NCBI GenBank assembly: GCA_046546375.1
Contig: JBKGXV010000010.1
Coordinates: forward strand, 6,021-70,020
DNA: 64,000 nucleotides
Source of the DNA: JAEZKC01 sp046546375
Lineage (GTDB): Bacteria; Fibrobacterota; Chitinivibrionia; Chitinivibrionales; Chitinispirillaceae
Direction of reading: 5' to 3'
In this document: positions 51,445-60,441 of the stretch, piece after piece
Layout: each line of letters begins with the position of its first letter
Numbering within the stretch: position 1 is the first letter of the stretch
Made by a program: the position numbers and the translations under genes
Notes under the pieces: model-generated
Database searches by the model: none
Seen by the model: the letters and a program-made list of their open reading frames with translations, nothing else
Told to the model about the DNA's origin: nothing

Positions 51445-51963
51445 ATGTACCCTAAATACTCTCCCCTCTCCACACTGTTTTCCCTGTTCCTTCTCTTCAC
51501 CGCATGCGCCGGGACAACGGAGAAACCCATTCCCTCAGAACACACGACCTCCTCCCAGAAGCAAATCAGCACAAAGGGCGCCGAATACAGAGCCCAGTGG
51601 AGAGATGACTACAACTACAACACACCTGTTCTCATCGATTCCTTCCGCAAATGGCAGGATTTTCTAGCTGCTCACCCGGGCAATTTCACCAGGCCCGATT
51701 CCGCAACGGAACACTACAGCCGCAGCTTCTTTCAGGACAGTGTGGTCTATGCATACCTGAAAAGCGAATCAAGCGGAGCCAACCAGCTCAGAATTGAAAA
51801 GGTCAGACTGGAGGGTGATACCCTCAAACTTTATATGGAAAACATCATTCCTCAGATGGGGACAATGGATATGGCCACCCGAGTCTGTTTTTTCGGCATC
51901 AGCAGAGATGTTATGGATAAAGCTGAAGAGGTGGAAGCGGTTATAATCAGGAAAGAAGGGTAA
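51445..51963 (+). CDS. Lipoprotein of unknown function
   Basis: A 172-residue protein with a lipoprotein signal peptide (STLFSLFLLFTACAGTTE; lipobox FTAC). The body is acidic, and no known domain is recognised. The C-terminal half has alternating strand-like hydrophobic segments (NQLRIEKVRLEGDTLKLYME). Location in the outer or inner membrane cannot be decided because the +2 residue is Ala. It is 108 bases after the prenyltransferase gene on the same strand. Confidence 0.7.
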   Translation: MYPKYSPLSTLFSLFLLFTACAGTTEKPIPSEHTTSSQKQISTKGAEYRAQWRDDYNYNTPVLIDSFRKWQDFLAAHPGNFTRPDSATEHYSRSFFQDSVVYAYLKSESSGANQLRIEKVRLEGDTLKLYMENIIPQMGTMDMATRVCFFGISRDVMDKAEEVEAVIIRKEG

Positions 51964-52071
51964 AGACCTCTGTCCTTACCCCTCATCCACTCATACAGCA
52001 TGTCGAAATATGAGCTCCTCGCTCAGGCGTGAGCGGAAAAACCTTTATTAGTCAAAGACCCTTTCTCCAGA

Positions 52072-53022
52072 TCAGGCTTCCTCGATTTCCCGGATATCCT
52101 CACTTGTCAGTTCGATATCGGCCGCCCCCATGATAGAGTCCACCTGATCGGGCCTGCGCATGCCCACAATAGCCGCTGTCACAGCAGGATTCTTCAAAGT
52201 CCAGGCTACAGCAATTTCAGCTGAAGAGACGCCCTTACTTTGAGCTACCCTGCCGACCGCTTCCACGATTTTCATGTTGCGGCTGAATTTGGGCTCATTG
52301 AAGTTCACATCATGCTTTCTCCAATCATCCTCCGGGAGGGACTGAACTCTCTCCCGAGTCATTTTCCCCGTAAGCAGACCTGCATTCATAGGAGAATAAA
52401 CAATGGTTCCGATATCGTTCTCCGCACAATATGGCAGAATAGCTTTCTCGACCATTCTGTTAATTATGTTGTAGGGAGGCTGAAGAGAGGTGATGGGAGC
52501 GATGCGTCTCAACCGTTCCATCTGGGCAACATTGTGATTTGACACTCCTATCCAGCGGACCTTTCCCTCCTTCTTGAGCTTGGCCATTTCACTCCAGGCC
52601 TCTTCAATGTCTCCGGCAGGGTTTGGCCAGTGTATCTGGTAAAGGTCAATCACCTCCACATCAAGACGCCTCAAACTGTTTTCAGCCTCCTCCCGCACGC
52701 TTTTGGCTTTGAGTATGGGAAAGCCTTCCCTTTTGGGATTATCCTCCGTTTTCCAGCGCAGGCCGCATTTGGTGAAAACATAGGGCTTCACGGAAAGCTC
52801 CTTCAATGCCTTTCCGACCACTTTTTCACTGTGACCCAGACCGTAGATCGCCGCCGTGTCAATCCAGTTCACTCCCCGCTCGACCGCTCTGTGAATCGTG
52901 GCCAGAGAATCCTTATCCTCCTGATGACCCCAGCCGTAACGCCAGCTTCCGCCTATGGCCCATGTCCCCAGGCCGATTCTGGAAATATCCATGTCACTGT
53001 TACCGAGTCTGCGCTTCTCCAT
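52072..53022 (-). CDS. Aldo/keto reductase
   Basis: A NAD(P)H-dependent TIM-barrel reductase of 316 residues. It has the family motifs RIGLGTWAIGGSWRYGWGH, the catalytic Asp-Tyr-Lys-His region (DTAAIYGLGHSEKVVGKAL, then YVFTKCGLRW and LYQIHWPN), and NADPH-binding IVGMRRPDQVDS. The catalytic tetrad is intact. It resembles the IolS/YhdN-type reductases. Substrate unknown. It stands alone between the lipoprotein gene and the rpsA terminator. Confidence 0.94.
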   Translation of the reverse strand: MEKRRLGNSDMDISRIGLGTWAIGGSWRYGWGHQEDKDSLATIHRAVERGVNWIDTAAIYGLGHSEKVVGKALKELSVKPYVFTKCGLRWKTEDNPKREGFPILKAKSVREEAENSLRRLDVEVIDLYQIHWPNPAGDIEEAWSEMAKLKKEGKVRWIGVSNHNVAQMERLRRIAPITSLQPPYNIINRMVEKAILPYCAENDIGTIVYSPMNAGLLTGKMTRERVQSLPEDDWRKHDVNFNEPKFSRNMKIVEAVGRVAQSKGVSSAEIAVAWTLKNPAVTAAIVGMRRPDQVDSIMGAADIELTSEDIREIEEA

Positions 53023-53106
53023 CGAACTCTCCTTTCACCATTTTTGATTCACATTTCATTTGAATTAACTGTAAAGTAGTTGCTGCATATCTTCATTGCA
53101 ATCATG

Positions 53107-53138
53107 AAAAAAGCGGTCCCGGACAAAACCGGAACCGC
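53107..53138 (-). terminator. Terminator after rpsA
   Basis: A 10-base-pair stem with one G-U pair (GCGGTTCCGG / CCGGGACCGC read on the minus strand), a six-base loop and a following TTTTTT, 34 bases past the rpsA stop. Confidence 0.88.
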
Positions 53139-53172
53139 CGTATGCAAATAAAACTGATATCCTTGGATTGTT

Positions 53173-55041
53173 TTACTGCTCTGAAGTCTTCTCTGAAGAA
53201 GCTTCACCTTCTTCTTTAGAGCCTTCTGTATCAGCGCCACTCTCTTCGGCCTTTTCTTCACTACCTTTCTCTTCGGCACCCTTTTGCTCGGCAGCTTCCT
53301 GCTCCTCGGCGGGTTTCTTGGCGGCTTTGCTTTCCTCTTTCACAGGGAATGCCGCTTTGTGCTCGTTCCAGAGTGATTCATCCTTGTCCTTGAAGTATTC
53401 ACTTATGCTCAGGACAATTTTGCGTCCCTCCAGATCAAATTCGATCACTGTTGCAGGAATCTTGTCGCCCACATTATAGATGCGGGAAGGATGATTCACC
53501 TCTTCTCCAAGCTGGTTGAGAGGAATGAAGCCCTCCACATCGGGAGTGATATTGACCACCATACCGCGATCGAGAATGCGTGCAATTTCACACTCAGTGA
53601 ATTCTGTTCCCACGGTGTACTCTTTGGCAAGCTCTTCCCAGGGATCTTCCGAAAGCTGCTTTATACCGAGTGAAATACGGCGTTTATCCTGATCTATGTC
53701 AAGCACTTTCACTTCCACGGTATCACTTTTTTTGAGAAGCTCGCCGGGATGGTTGATCTTCTTTGTCCAAGACATGTCTGAAATGTGAATAAGTCCGTCA
53801 ACCCCCTCCTTGAGCTCCACGAAGGCACCGAAAGCGGCAATATTGCGTACTTTACCGGTAACAACTGTACCCACGGGGAATTCAGACGGCACGTTTTCCC
53901 ACGGATCGGGCTCAAGCTGCTTGAATCCAAGAGAAATCTTCTGACTTTCCTTGTCTATCTTCAAAACCACCGCTTCCACGATGTCGCCGATTCCCACGAT
54001 CTTGGAAGGATGTTTGATGTGCTGTGTCCAGGACATCTCCGAGATATGAATGAGTCCCTCAATCCCCTTTTCAAGCTCCATGAATGCACCGTAATCGGTG
54101 ATGGAAACGATCTTTCCACGCACCTTGGAACCCTCGGGATACTTTTCCTCGATTCCCTTCCAGGGATGCTCCGTAAGCTGCTTGAGACCAAGAGAGATAC
54201 GTTCTTTGTTTTCGTTGAAATCGAGCACCTTGACCTTGAGCTTGTCGCCCAGTGCCACGATTTCCGAGGGGTGATTCACACGGCCCCAGGACATATCGGT
54301 GATGTGAAGGAGTCCGTCCACACCGCCCAGATCGATAAATGCTCCGAAATCGGTGATATTCTTGACTGTACCTTCCCGTATTTGTCCCTTTTCCAGTTCG
54401 GCGAGAATCTTTTCGCGCATTGCCGAACGGTTCTCTTCCAGAATAACTCTGCGGGAAACAACTATATTGCGGCGGGCCTTGTTCACCTTGATTACACGGA
54501 ACTGGAATGTCTCGCCTATGATGGCATCCATGTCGGGAATCTGGCGAAGGTCGATCTGGGAGCCGGGCAGAAACGCATCCACCCCGAAAAGATCCACAAC
54601 CACACCACCTTTGATACGGCGGACAAGACGCCCCTCGACTGTCTTCTGGTTTTCGTAGGCTTCGTAGATGCTGTCCCAGACTTTGAGAAAATCAGCACGG
54701 GATTTGGAGAGAATGATCTGTCCCTCGCTGTCCTCGACCTGTTCCAGAAAGACATCTATCTCGTCACCGGGTTTGAAATCCTGGACGTTTTTGAATTCGG
54801 AGATAGGAATGATGCCTTCAGACTTGAAGTTGACGTCAACAATGACTTCTTTGTCGGTGATGCGCAGTATTTTTCCGCTCACCACCTGTCCCTCTTCGAT
54901 ACCCTCGAGGGATTTGTCGTATGCCTTCAGGATCTCCTCGACCTGACCCTGTGTGTAAAAACTCTCCTCGAATTCGGAGAGATCGACTGTGTTGCCTGAG
55001 GCATCAACCCCGGTGCGGGGTTTCATTTCAGAATCCGCCAT
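53173..55041 (-). CDS. rpsA: 30S ribosomal protein S1
   Basis: The mRNA-binding ribosomal protein, 623 residues, longer than the 557 of E. coli because of an acidic C-terminal tail (about 60 residues rich in Glu, Ala and Lys). Six S1 motifs are visible; examples are EGTVKNITDFGAFIDLGGVD, RGKIVSITDYGAFMELEKGI and TGKVRNIAAFGAFVELKEGV. Each is followed by a GLIHISDMSW-like block. The frame opens at 55137 but ATG 55041, with AGGAG 11 bases upstream, gives the proper start. It follows cmk by 34 bases, the common cmk-rpsA arrangement. Confidence 0.96.
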   Translation of the reverse strand: MADSEMKPRTGVDASGNTVDLSEFEESFYTQGQVEEILKAYDKSLEGIEEGQVVSGKILRITDKEVIVDVNFKSEGIIPISEFKNVQDFKPGDEIDVFLEQVEDSEGQIILSKSRADFLKVWDSIYEAYENQKTVEGRLVRRIKGGVVVDLFGVDAFLPGSQIDLRQIPDMDAIIGETFQFRVIKVNKARRNIVVSRRVILEENRSAMREKILAELEKGQIREGTVKNITDFGAFIDLGGVDGLLHITDMSWGRVNHPSEIVALGDKLKVKVLDFNENKERISLGLKQLTEHPWKGIEEKYPEGSKVRGKIVSITDYGAFMELEKGIEGLIHISEMSWTQHIKHPSKIVGIGDIVEAVVLKIDKESQKISLGFKQLEPDPWENVPSEFPVGTVVTGKVRNIAAFGAFVELKEGVDGLIHISDMSWTKKINHPGELLKKSDTVEVKVLDIDQDKRRISLGIKQLSEDPWEELAKEYTVGTEFTECEIARILDRGMVVNITPDVEGFIPLNQLGEEVNHPSRIYNVGDKIPATVIEFDLEGRKIVLSISEYFKDKDESLWNEHKAAFPVKEESKAAKKPAEEQEAAEQKGAEEKGSEEKAEESGADTEGSKEEGEASSEKTSEQ

Positions 55042-55075
55042 ATTGGTTCTGACTCCTGTAATGTTTGGGTTAAGG

Positions 55076-55771
55076 TTAATAAGTACTGTTACCTGGCCGC
55101 GCACCGTTCTCATCGAGAAACGGAGAGGCTTTATCAATAACGAAAGTGATCTGCTCTTCCAATGTCATTCCGGTGGTGTCCATCTCCACTGCATCGTCAG
55201 CTTTTAAAAGAGGACTGTTCTCTCTGGTGGAATCCTTGCGGTCACGGATAATTATCTCCTCCACCAGATTCTTTAATGATTTCTCTATCCCCAATCTGCT
55301 GAAATCCTTCTGGCGCCTGCGGGCTCTTTCCTCCGCTGAAGCAACCATGAAAATTTTCAGCTCGGCCCGGGGAAACACCACTGTTCCGATATCTCTTCCT
55401 TCGCAGACAACCGACCGGCCTGAAGCTATGAGCCGCTGCTGATCAACAAGCGATTTGCGTACCACATTCCGTGCACAGTAATCGGATACGTGTGCGGTCA
55501 CCTCATCACCCCGGATCTCTTCACTCACATCCTCCCCATCCATTATAATACGGGTATCGGGAGCAGTCCCCTCAAAAGAGATGACCGTTTCCTGCATGAT
55601 ACGCTCCAGTGCGTGATCATCCGTTGAAGGGATTTCCCTACGAAGAGCTTTGAGTGTGACAGCCCTGTACATAGCTCCCGTGTCCAGATAAGTGATTTTC
55701 AATCTGGCCGCCACTTCTCTGGCAGTGGAACTTTTTCCCGATCCGGCGGGACCGTCTATAGCTATGATCAT
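55076..55771 (-). CDS. cmk: Cytidylate kinase
   Basis: CMP/dCMP kinase of 231 residues. The P-loop is IIAIDGPAGSGKSSTAREVA, CMP-binding elements are YLDTGAMYRAVTLKALR and VVCEGRDIGTVVFP, and the lid reads ARRRQKDF. The C-terminal VEEIIIRDRKDSTRENSPLL matches the family. The frame opens at 55816 but ATG 55771 gives the canonical start. A strong sigma-70 promoter lies at 55816-55844. Confidence 0.96.
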   Translation of the reverse strand: MIIAIDGPAGSGKSSTAREVAARLKITYLDTGAMYRAVTLKALRREIPSTDDHALERIMQETVISFEGTAPDTRIIMDGEDVSEEIRGDEVTAHVSDYCARNVVRKSLVDQQRLIASGRSVVCEGRDIGTVVFPRAELKIFMVASAEERARRRQKDFSRLGIEKSLKNLVEEIIIRDRKDSTRENSPLLKADDAVEMDTTGMTLEEQITFVIDKASPFLDENGARPGNSTY

Positions 55772-55815
55772 ACAGACCTGTGAAATTGAAATAAAAATCC
55801 GATGATAAACACCCA

Positions 55816-55844
55816 AATATAGATAACCGCCACATATGAGTCAA
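55816..55844 (-). promoter_or_regulatory. Sigma-70-type promoter for cmk-rpsA
   Basis: On the minus strand TTGACT (55844-55839) and TATATT (55821-55816) are separated by 17 bases, 45 bases ahead of cmk. The match to consensus is good. Confidence 0.75.
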
Positions 55845-55883
55845 TGAACAGCAAAAAAACCACTGCTTTACCATCATCGATGC

Positions 55884-55932
55884 TGTTTCACCCGCCTCAA
55901 AATGAAACACTTTTCTGTTTCACATTGGGACA
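55884..55932 (+). promoter_or_regulatory. Inverted repeats, candidate activator sites upstream of groES
   Basis: TGTTTCA (55884-55890) and TGAAACA (55903-55909) form an inverted repeat, and a third TGTTTCA (55916-55922) is followed by GGGACACA. They lie about 88-126 bases ahead of the predicted sigma-54 start, the usual distance for enhancer-binding proteins. The binding protein is unknown. Confidence 0.55.
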
Positions 55933-55982
55933 CACCCCATGCTTATTCTTCACAAAAACAACCCCGGAGCCGTTTTCGACTT

Positions 55983-55998
55983 TGGCACGTCAATTGCA
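55983..55998 (+). promoter_or_regulatory. Sigma-54 promoter for groES-groEL
   Basis: TGGCACG-N4-TTGCA matches the -24/-12 consensus in full (TGGCAC at 55983-55988, five-base spacer, TTGCA at 55994-55998). A transcript would start near 56010, 51 bases before the groES ATG. No CIRCE repeat and no good sigma-70 promoter are seen in the 289-base region. Confidence 0.82.
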
Positions 55999-56060
55999 GA
56001 ACGGGAGGGCATCAAAATCGTTTCGCAGCATTCCATTAACACATTCAGGAGGTCAAGCAA

Positions 56061-56345
56061 ATGAACGTCAAACCCATGGAAGACCGCGTCATCCTCAAAC
56101 CCGTGGAAGCCCAGGAGAAAACCGCCGGCGGGATTATCATTCCCGAAAACGCCAAAGAAAAACCTCAAAAGGCTGAAGTGGTTGCAGTCGGTCCCGGTAA
56201 AGTAAACGATAAGGGCCAGAAAATGGAAATGTCGCTCAAGAAAGGTGACAAAGTTCTTTATGGAAAATACTCCGGTACGGAAGTGAGCATTGATGGTGAA
56301 GACTATCTCATCGTTTGCGAGAGTGATGTACTTGCGGTAATCTGA
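56061..56345 (+). CDS. groES: Co-chaperonin GroES
   Basis: The heptameric lid of the GroEL chaperonin, 94 residues, the normal length. Typical segments are MKPMEDRVILKPVEAQEKTA, the mobile loop KTAGGIIIPENAKEKPQKA, VVAVGPGK and KVLYGKYSGTEV. AGGAGG lies 10 bases before the ATG. It is the first gene of the groES-groEL unit, with a sigma-54-like promoter upstream. Confidence 0.97.
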   Translation: MNVKPMEDRVILKPVEAQEKTAGGIIIPENAKEKPQKAEVVAVGPGKVNDKGQKMEMSLKKGDKVLYGKYSGTEVSIDGEDYLIVCESDVLAVI

Positions 56346-56348
56346 GGA

Positions 56349-56388
56349 TCATACTTCGACTCTCCCGACGAGTCGGGACTCAGTATGA
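56349..56388 (+). other. Stem-loop between groES and groEL
   Basis: An outer 7-base-pair stem TCATACT / AGTATGA encloses an inner hairpin CCCGA-CGAG-TCGGG (56364-56377). It lies just after the groES stop. No T-run follows, so it is a transcript stability or processing element rather than a terminator. Confidence 0.55.
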
Positions 56389-56489
56389 ACGGAATCATCA
56401 ATCGAAGACAGCACCCCGACTGTTAGGAAGGGGTTTCGAAAACGTGAAACATACACCAATATCAACCAATGCACAAGGAGATACAAACA

Positions 56490-58118
56490 ATGGCTGCAAA
56501 AATGCTGGCTTTCGAAATTTCCGCCAGAGACAAACTGCTCAAAGGAGTGGATACTCTTGCCGACGCGGTGAAAGTCACACTGGGTCCCCGCGGTCGCAAT
56601 GTGGTGATTGAAAAGAGCTGGGGCTCCCCAACGGTAACCAAGGATGGTGTAACCGTTGCCAAGGAAGTCGAACTCAGGGACAAGTTCGAGAACATGGGTG
56701 CCAAAATGGTCAAGGAAGTGGCATCCAAGACCTCTGATGACGCCGGGGACGGTACCACTACCGCAACAGTTCTTGCCCAGGTGATTGCCCATCTGGGAAT
56801 CAAAAACGTGACAGCCGGTGCGGACCCCATGGCTGTCAAGCGCGGAGTGGACAGAGCTGTGAAGGAAGTTGTGGATCAGCTCAAAAAAGATGCACGTCCT
56901 GTGGAGGGTAAAAAGGGAATCGCCCAGGTCGGTGCCATATCCGCAAACAACGATGCTACAATAGGAAACCTCCTCTCGGATGCTATGGAGAAAGTTGGCA
57001 AGGACGGGGTTATAACTGTCGAAGAAGCCAAAAGCATGGAAACCAGCCTCGAAGTGGTTGAGGGTATGCAGTTTGATCGCGGATACCTATCGCCCTATTT
57101 TGTCACAGATCCAGAAACTATGGAATGCGTGCTTGACGACCCCGTGATACTCATGTATGACAAAAAAATCAGTGCCATGAAGGATCTTCTCCCACTGCTG
57201 GAGAAAGTGGCGCAGATGGGCAAGAGCCTGCTTATCATCGCCGAGGATGTGGACGGTGAAGCTCTTGCGACTCTGGTTGTAAACAAGCTGCGCGGAACGC
57301 TCAAGATCGCCGCGGTCAAGGCTCCCGGTTTCGGCGATCGCAGAAAGGCAATGCTCGAGGATATCGCAACCCTTACAGGCGGTATTCTGATTTCCGAAGA
57401 AGTCGGTTTCAAACTGGAGAACACCACCGTTGACTCTCTGGGCAATGCCAAAAGGGTGGTGATTGAAAAGGAAAACACAACTATAATAGAAGGTGCGGGG
57501 AAATCCGAGGATATAAAAGGACGTGTAAACCAGATCCGCAAACAAATTGAGGAAACCACTTCCGATTACGACCGCGAAAAACTCCAGGAGCGTCTTGCAA
57601 AACTCGCCGGCGGTGTGGCGGTTCTGAATATCGGTGCCGCAACAGAAACGGAGATGAAGGAAAAGAAGGCTCGTGTAGAGGATGCGCTGCATGCCACACG
57701 GGCGGCTGTCGAGGAGGGTGTAATTCCCGGCGGCGGTGTTGCTCTTGTCCGTGCTGCCGCTGTACTTGACGGTCTTAAGCTCGAAGGCGACGAGAAGATC
57801 GGTGCGGATATCATCCGCCGTGCCTGCGAGGAACCCCTGCGTATGATCACCACAAATGCCGGCAAAGAGGCCTCTGTGGTATGCAACGAAGTCAAGAATG
57901 GAAAAGGCGCTTACGGCTACAACGCCTACAGTGACACCTACGAGGATCTTCTCAAAGCCGGAGTCATAGACCCCACCAAGGTCACCCGCTCGGCTCTGGA
58001 GAATGCCTCTTCAATTGCTAGCCTTATCCTTACAACCGAGTGTATCATTTCCGACCAGCCTGAAAATAAGGAAAAAGGCGAAGGTGGTGCACCGGGTGGA
58101 GGAATGGGTGCATATTAG
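56490..58118 (+). CDS. groEL: Chaperonin GroEL
   Basis: The ATP-dependent 60 kDa chaperonin, 542 residues. The N-terminus MAAKMLAFEISARDKLLKGV, the ATP-binding GDGTTTATVLAQ and the signature AAVEEGVIPGGGVALVRAAA are all present. The tail is Gly-rich but lacks the long GGM repeat (GGAPGGGMGAY). The frame opens at ATG 56469; ATG 56490 with AAGGAG nine bases ahead is the proper start. It ends before a terminator at 58148-58174. Confidence 0.98.
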   Translation: MAAKMLAFEISARDKLLKGVDTLADAVKVTLGPRGRNVVIEKSWGSPTVTKDGVTVAKEVELRDKFENMGAKMVKEVASKTSDDAGDGTTTATVLAQVIAHLGIKNVTAGADPMAVKRGVDRAVKEVVDQLKKDARPVEGKKGIAQVGAISANNDATIGNLLSDAMEKVGKDGVITVEEAKSMETSLEVVEGMQFDRGYLSPYFVTDPETMECVLDDPVILMYDKKISAMKDLLPLLEKVAQMGKSLLIIAEDVDGEALATLVVNKLRGTLKIAAVKAPGFGDRRKAMLEDIATLTGGILISEEVGFKLENTTVDSLGNAKRVVIEKENTTIIEGAGKSEDIKGRVNQIRKQIEETTSDYDREKLQERLAKLAGGVAVLNIGAATETEMKEKKARVEDALHATRAAVEEGVIPGGGVALVRAAAVLDGLKLEGDEKIGADIIRRACEEPLRMITTNAGKEASVVCNEVKNGKGAYGYNAYSDTYEDLLKAGVIDPTKVTRSALENASSIASLILTTECIISDQPENKEKGEGGAPGGGMGAY

Positions 58119-58147
58119 AAATCAACAAACAAGTGCGGTACTGTCAG

Positions 58148-58174
58148 GGGCGGGACTTCGGTTCCGTCCTTTTT
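58148..58174 (+). terminator. Terminator after groEL
   Basis: GGGCGGGA, a CTTCGG loop and TTCCGTCC form an 8-base-pair stem with two G-U pairs, followed by TTTTT, 29 bases after the groEL stop. Confidence 0.75.
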
Positions 58175-58363
58175 ACTAATTCCTTCGATAAAAATGAATT
58201 TGGGAAGAAAACTCAATCCTACTGCAATGATACAACTGAAAGGGAGCCTGACTATGCCTTGGTACACCAGCCTTGTGAGGTATCATTCCTTTTCAAAACA
58301 TCTTTCCGCCAACATTTCAATTTCTTACGTTCTGCGAAAACGGCTTACTCATTAAGTTCAGTT

Positions 58364-60235
58364 TCACACTCCCTCAAGCTCCTCCCACCGGCTGTAGGCA
58401 TCCATGAGTTCGCTGTCAATCCTCTGAAGCCTCGCCTGGGCCTCTGAAGCAAAGCCCTGTTTTTTGAAGTTTTCAGGTTCGGCCATCTGAATGCCGAGGT
58501 CGTTGTATTCGGATTCAAGCCGTTCTATAAGCCCGGGCAAAGAGTCAAGTTCCTTTTTTTCCTTGTAGGTCAGTTTTCTGGGAGCATCCTTTGGCGCCCG
58601 AGGTTCTTTTTTCTTCTTCTGCACCGCCTTGGTCTTCGGGGTCTCTTTCTTCAAAGCGTTGCTCTGCCGTTCCCAGTCATCGTAGCCGCCCACATACTCC
58701 TTTAGCACACCGTTGCCTTCGAAAGCAAACACCGAGGTCACGATGTTGTTGAGAAACTCCCGGTCATGACTCACCACCAGCACGGTTCCGGCAAAATCAC
58801 TCAGCAACTCTTCCAAAAGCTCGAGGGTATCGGTGTCAAGATCGTTGGTGGGTTCATCAAGGACCAGCACATTTGCGGGTTTGGTGAACATGCGGGCGAG
58901 CATGAGACGGTTTCGCTCACCGCCCGAAAGCTGCTTGACCGGTGATTTGGCCCGCTCTGAAGTGAAAAGAAAATCCCGCAGGTAGGATACCACATGCTTG
59001 GGGGACCCGTTCACAAACACAGTATCTCCCCCGCTTGGAGCAACATTCTCCCACACACTTTTCTCGGGATCAAGCACAGCTCTGAACTGATCAAAATAAG
59101 CCACCTCCACATTGGTGCCGACCCGCACCTCCCCTGCCCGAGGTTTGAGTTTACCCAACAGAAGATCCAAAAAGGTGGTCTTACCGCAACCGTTGGGACC
59201 GATTATTCCCACCCGATCCCCACGCCTTACGGTGGTGGTGACATCCTTCACGATCGGCTTTCCATCATAACAGAATGAAAGCTCCTCAACTTCCAAAACT
59301 CTGTTGCCGGACCGCCCGGCCTGACTGATCTCCATGGAAACGGTCCCGCTCCTCTCTCGGCGCTTTTTGCGCTCCTCGCGCATCTTCTTGAGAGCCCGCA
59401 CCCTACCCTCATTGCGGGTGCGACGGGCCTTGATCCCCTTGCGTATCCAGACTTCCTCCTGAGCCAGTTTCCTGTCGAACAGCTCCCATGACTTCTCCTG
59501 GGCATCCAGCACCGCCTGCTTTCTCTGCAGAAAAGTATCGTAATCGCAAGACCAGTCAACCAGTTTGCCCCGATCAAGCTCAATTATGCGGGTGGCTAAA
59601 CGCCGGAGAAGTCTGCGGTCATGAGTCACAAAGAGGACAGTAAGCTTCGATCCCAGAATGAAGGATTCGAGCCAGTTTATGGAATCGATATCCATATGAT
59701 TTGTAGGCTCATCAAGAAGCAGCAGATCCGGCTCACGGACGAGTGCACGGGCAAGAAGTACCCGTCGCTTCATTCCGCCGGAGAGAGTGGTGAACTGGGC
59801 ATCGGGATCAAGCTGAATGAGACTGATCACTTTGTCCACTGTACTGCTTACTCGCCAGCCATCCTGTTCATCAAGACGTGTATGGGTTTCCTGAAGCACG
59901 GAAGATTCAGCATGAGAAACCGACATTTTATGAAGAGCAATCAGATCCTCCCCCACATCGCCTGCTCCTCGAGCAACGATTTCGTATACACTTCCCTCCA
60001 TGCCCTTGGGCACATCCTGGGGAAGATACGCCACACGGGTTCCGGGCGAAGTGATGATCTCGCCACCATCCGGAGCAATATGCCCCGCTATGATTTTCAT
60101 CAGGGTCGATTTTCCGGCGCCATTGCGGCCCAGAAAGGATATACGCTGCCCCTTGTGGATATCCAGCGTAACCTCATCGAGCACCGCCGGCCCGCCGAAA
60201 GCCATCTGTATTCTGCTTAAACTCAGTAATGACAT
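58364..60235 (-). CDS. uup: ABC-F ATPase, Uup type
   Basis: A soluble duplicated ABC ATPase of 623 residues with no membrane domain. The two Walker A motifs are GRNGAGKSTLM and GPNGCGKTTF. The two signatures are TLSGGMKRRVLLARALV and QLSGGERNRLMLARMF, with Walker B in LLLLDEPTNHMD and VLVLDEPTNDLD. The linker is the long charged ABC-F interdomain region. The C-terminal coiled-coil extension (KKELDSLPGLIERLESEYND) and basic stretch are typical of Uup. ABC-F proteins act on the ribosome; Uup is linked to ribosome assembly and replication-transposition phenotypes. Confidence 0.92.
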   Translation of the reverse strand: MSLLSLSRIQMAFGGPAVLDEVTLDIHKGQRISFLGRNGAGKSTLMKIIAGHIAPDGGEIITSPGTRVAYLPQDVPKGMEGSVYEIVARGAGDVGEDLIALHKMSVSHAESSVLQETHTRLDEQDGWRVSSTVDKVISLIQLDPDAQFTTLSGGMKRRVLLARALVREPDLLLLDEPTNHMDIDSINWLESFILGSKLTVLFVTHDRRLLRRLATRIIELDRGKLVDWSCDYDTFLQRKQAVLDAQEKSWELFDRKLAQEEVWIRKGIKARRTRNEGRVRALKKMREERKKRRERSGTVSMEISQAGRSGNRVLEVEELSFCYDGKPIVKDVTTTVRRGDRVGIIGPNGCGKTTFLDLLLGKLKPRAGEVRVGTNVEVAYFDQFRAVLDPEKSVWENVAPSGGDTVFVNGSPKHVVSYLRDFLFTSERAKSPVKQLSGGERNRLMLARMFTKPANVLVLDEPTNDLDTDTLELLEELLSDFAGTVLVVSHDREFLNNIVTSVFAFEGNGVLKEYVGGYDDWERQSNALKKETPKTKAVQKKKKEPRAPKDAPRKLTYKEKKELDSLPGLIERLESEYNDLGIQMAEPENFKKQGFASEAQARLQRIDSELMDAYSRWEELEGV

Positions 60236-60362
60236 AAGTAATGGAAAATAGTTTCTGAAAAGAAGAAATATTGAACTGATTATAACTGATTTCGACTAAT
60301 ATGGGAGGATATTTCTGTTTTATAAGTTGGTGATCCAGCCGACAAAAACGTAACTTCTATAA

Positions 60363-60391
60363 TTGAAACACTTGAACCCTGATGCCATAAT
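60363..60391 (+). promoter_or_regulatory. Sigma-70-type promoter for the RelA/SpoT-TPR gene
   Basis: TTGAAA (60363-60368) and CATAAT (60386-60391) are 17 bases apart, about 50 bases before the start codon. Confidence 0.6.
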
Positions 60392-60441
60392 GTAGGGATA
60401 CTCACAGCAAAGCTTTTACCCGGAAAAAGGCACGAATACAG

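Noticed and set aside
53049..53279. Basic 76-codon minus-strand frame at the end of rpsA
   Set aside because: It is an off-phase reading of the Glu/Lys-rich rpsA tail that runs through the terminator.
53785..54999. 404-codon plus-strand frame over rpsA
   Set aside because: Antisense to the repeated S1 motifs and itself repetitive for that reason.
55772..56060. CIRCE-type heat-shock operator before groES
   Set aside because: No TTAGCACTC-N9-GAGTGCTAA repeat is present in the region.
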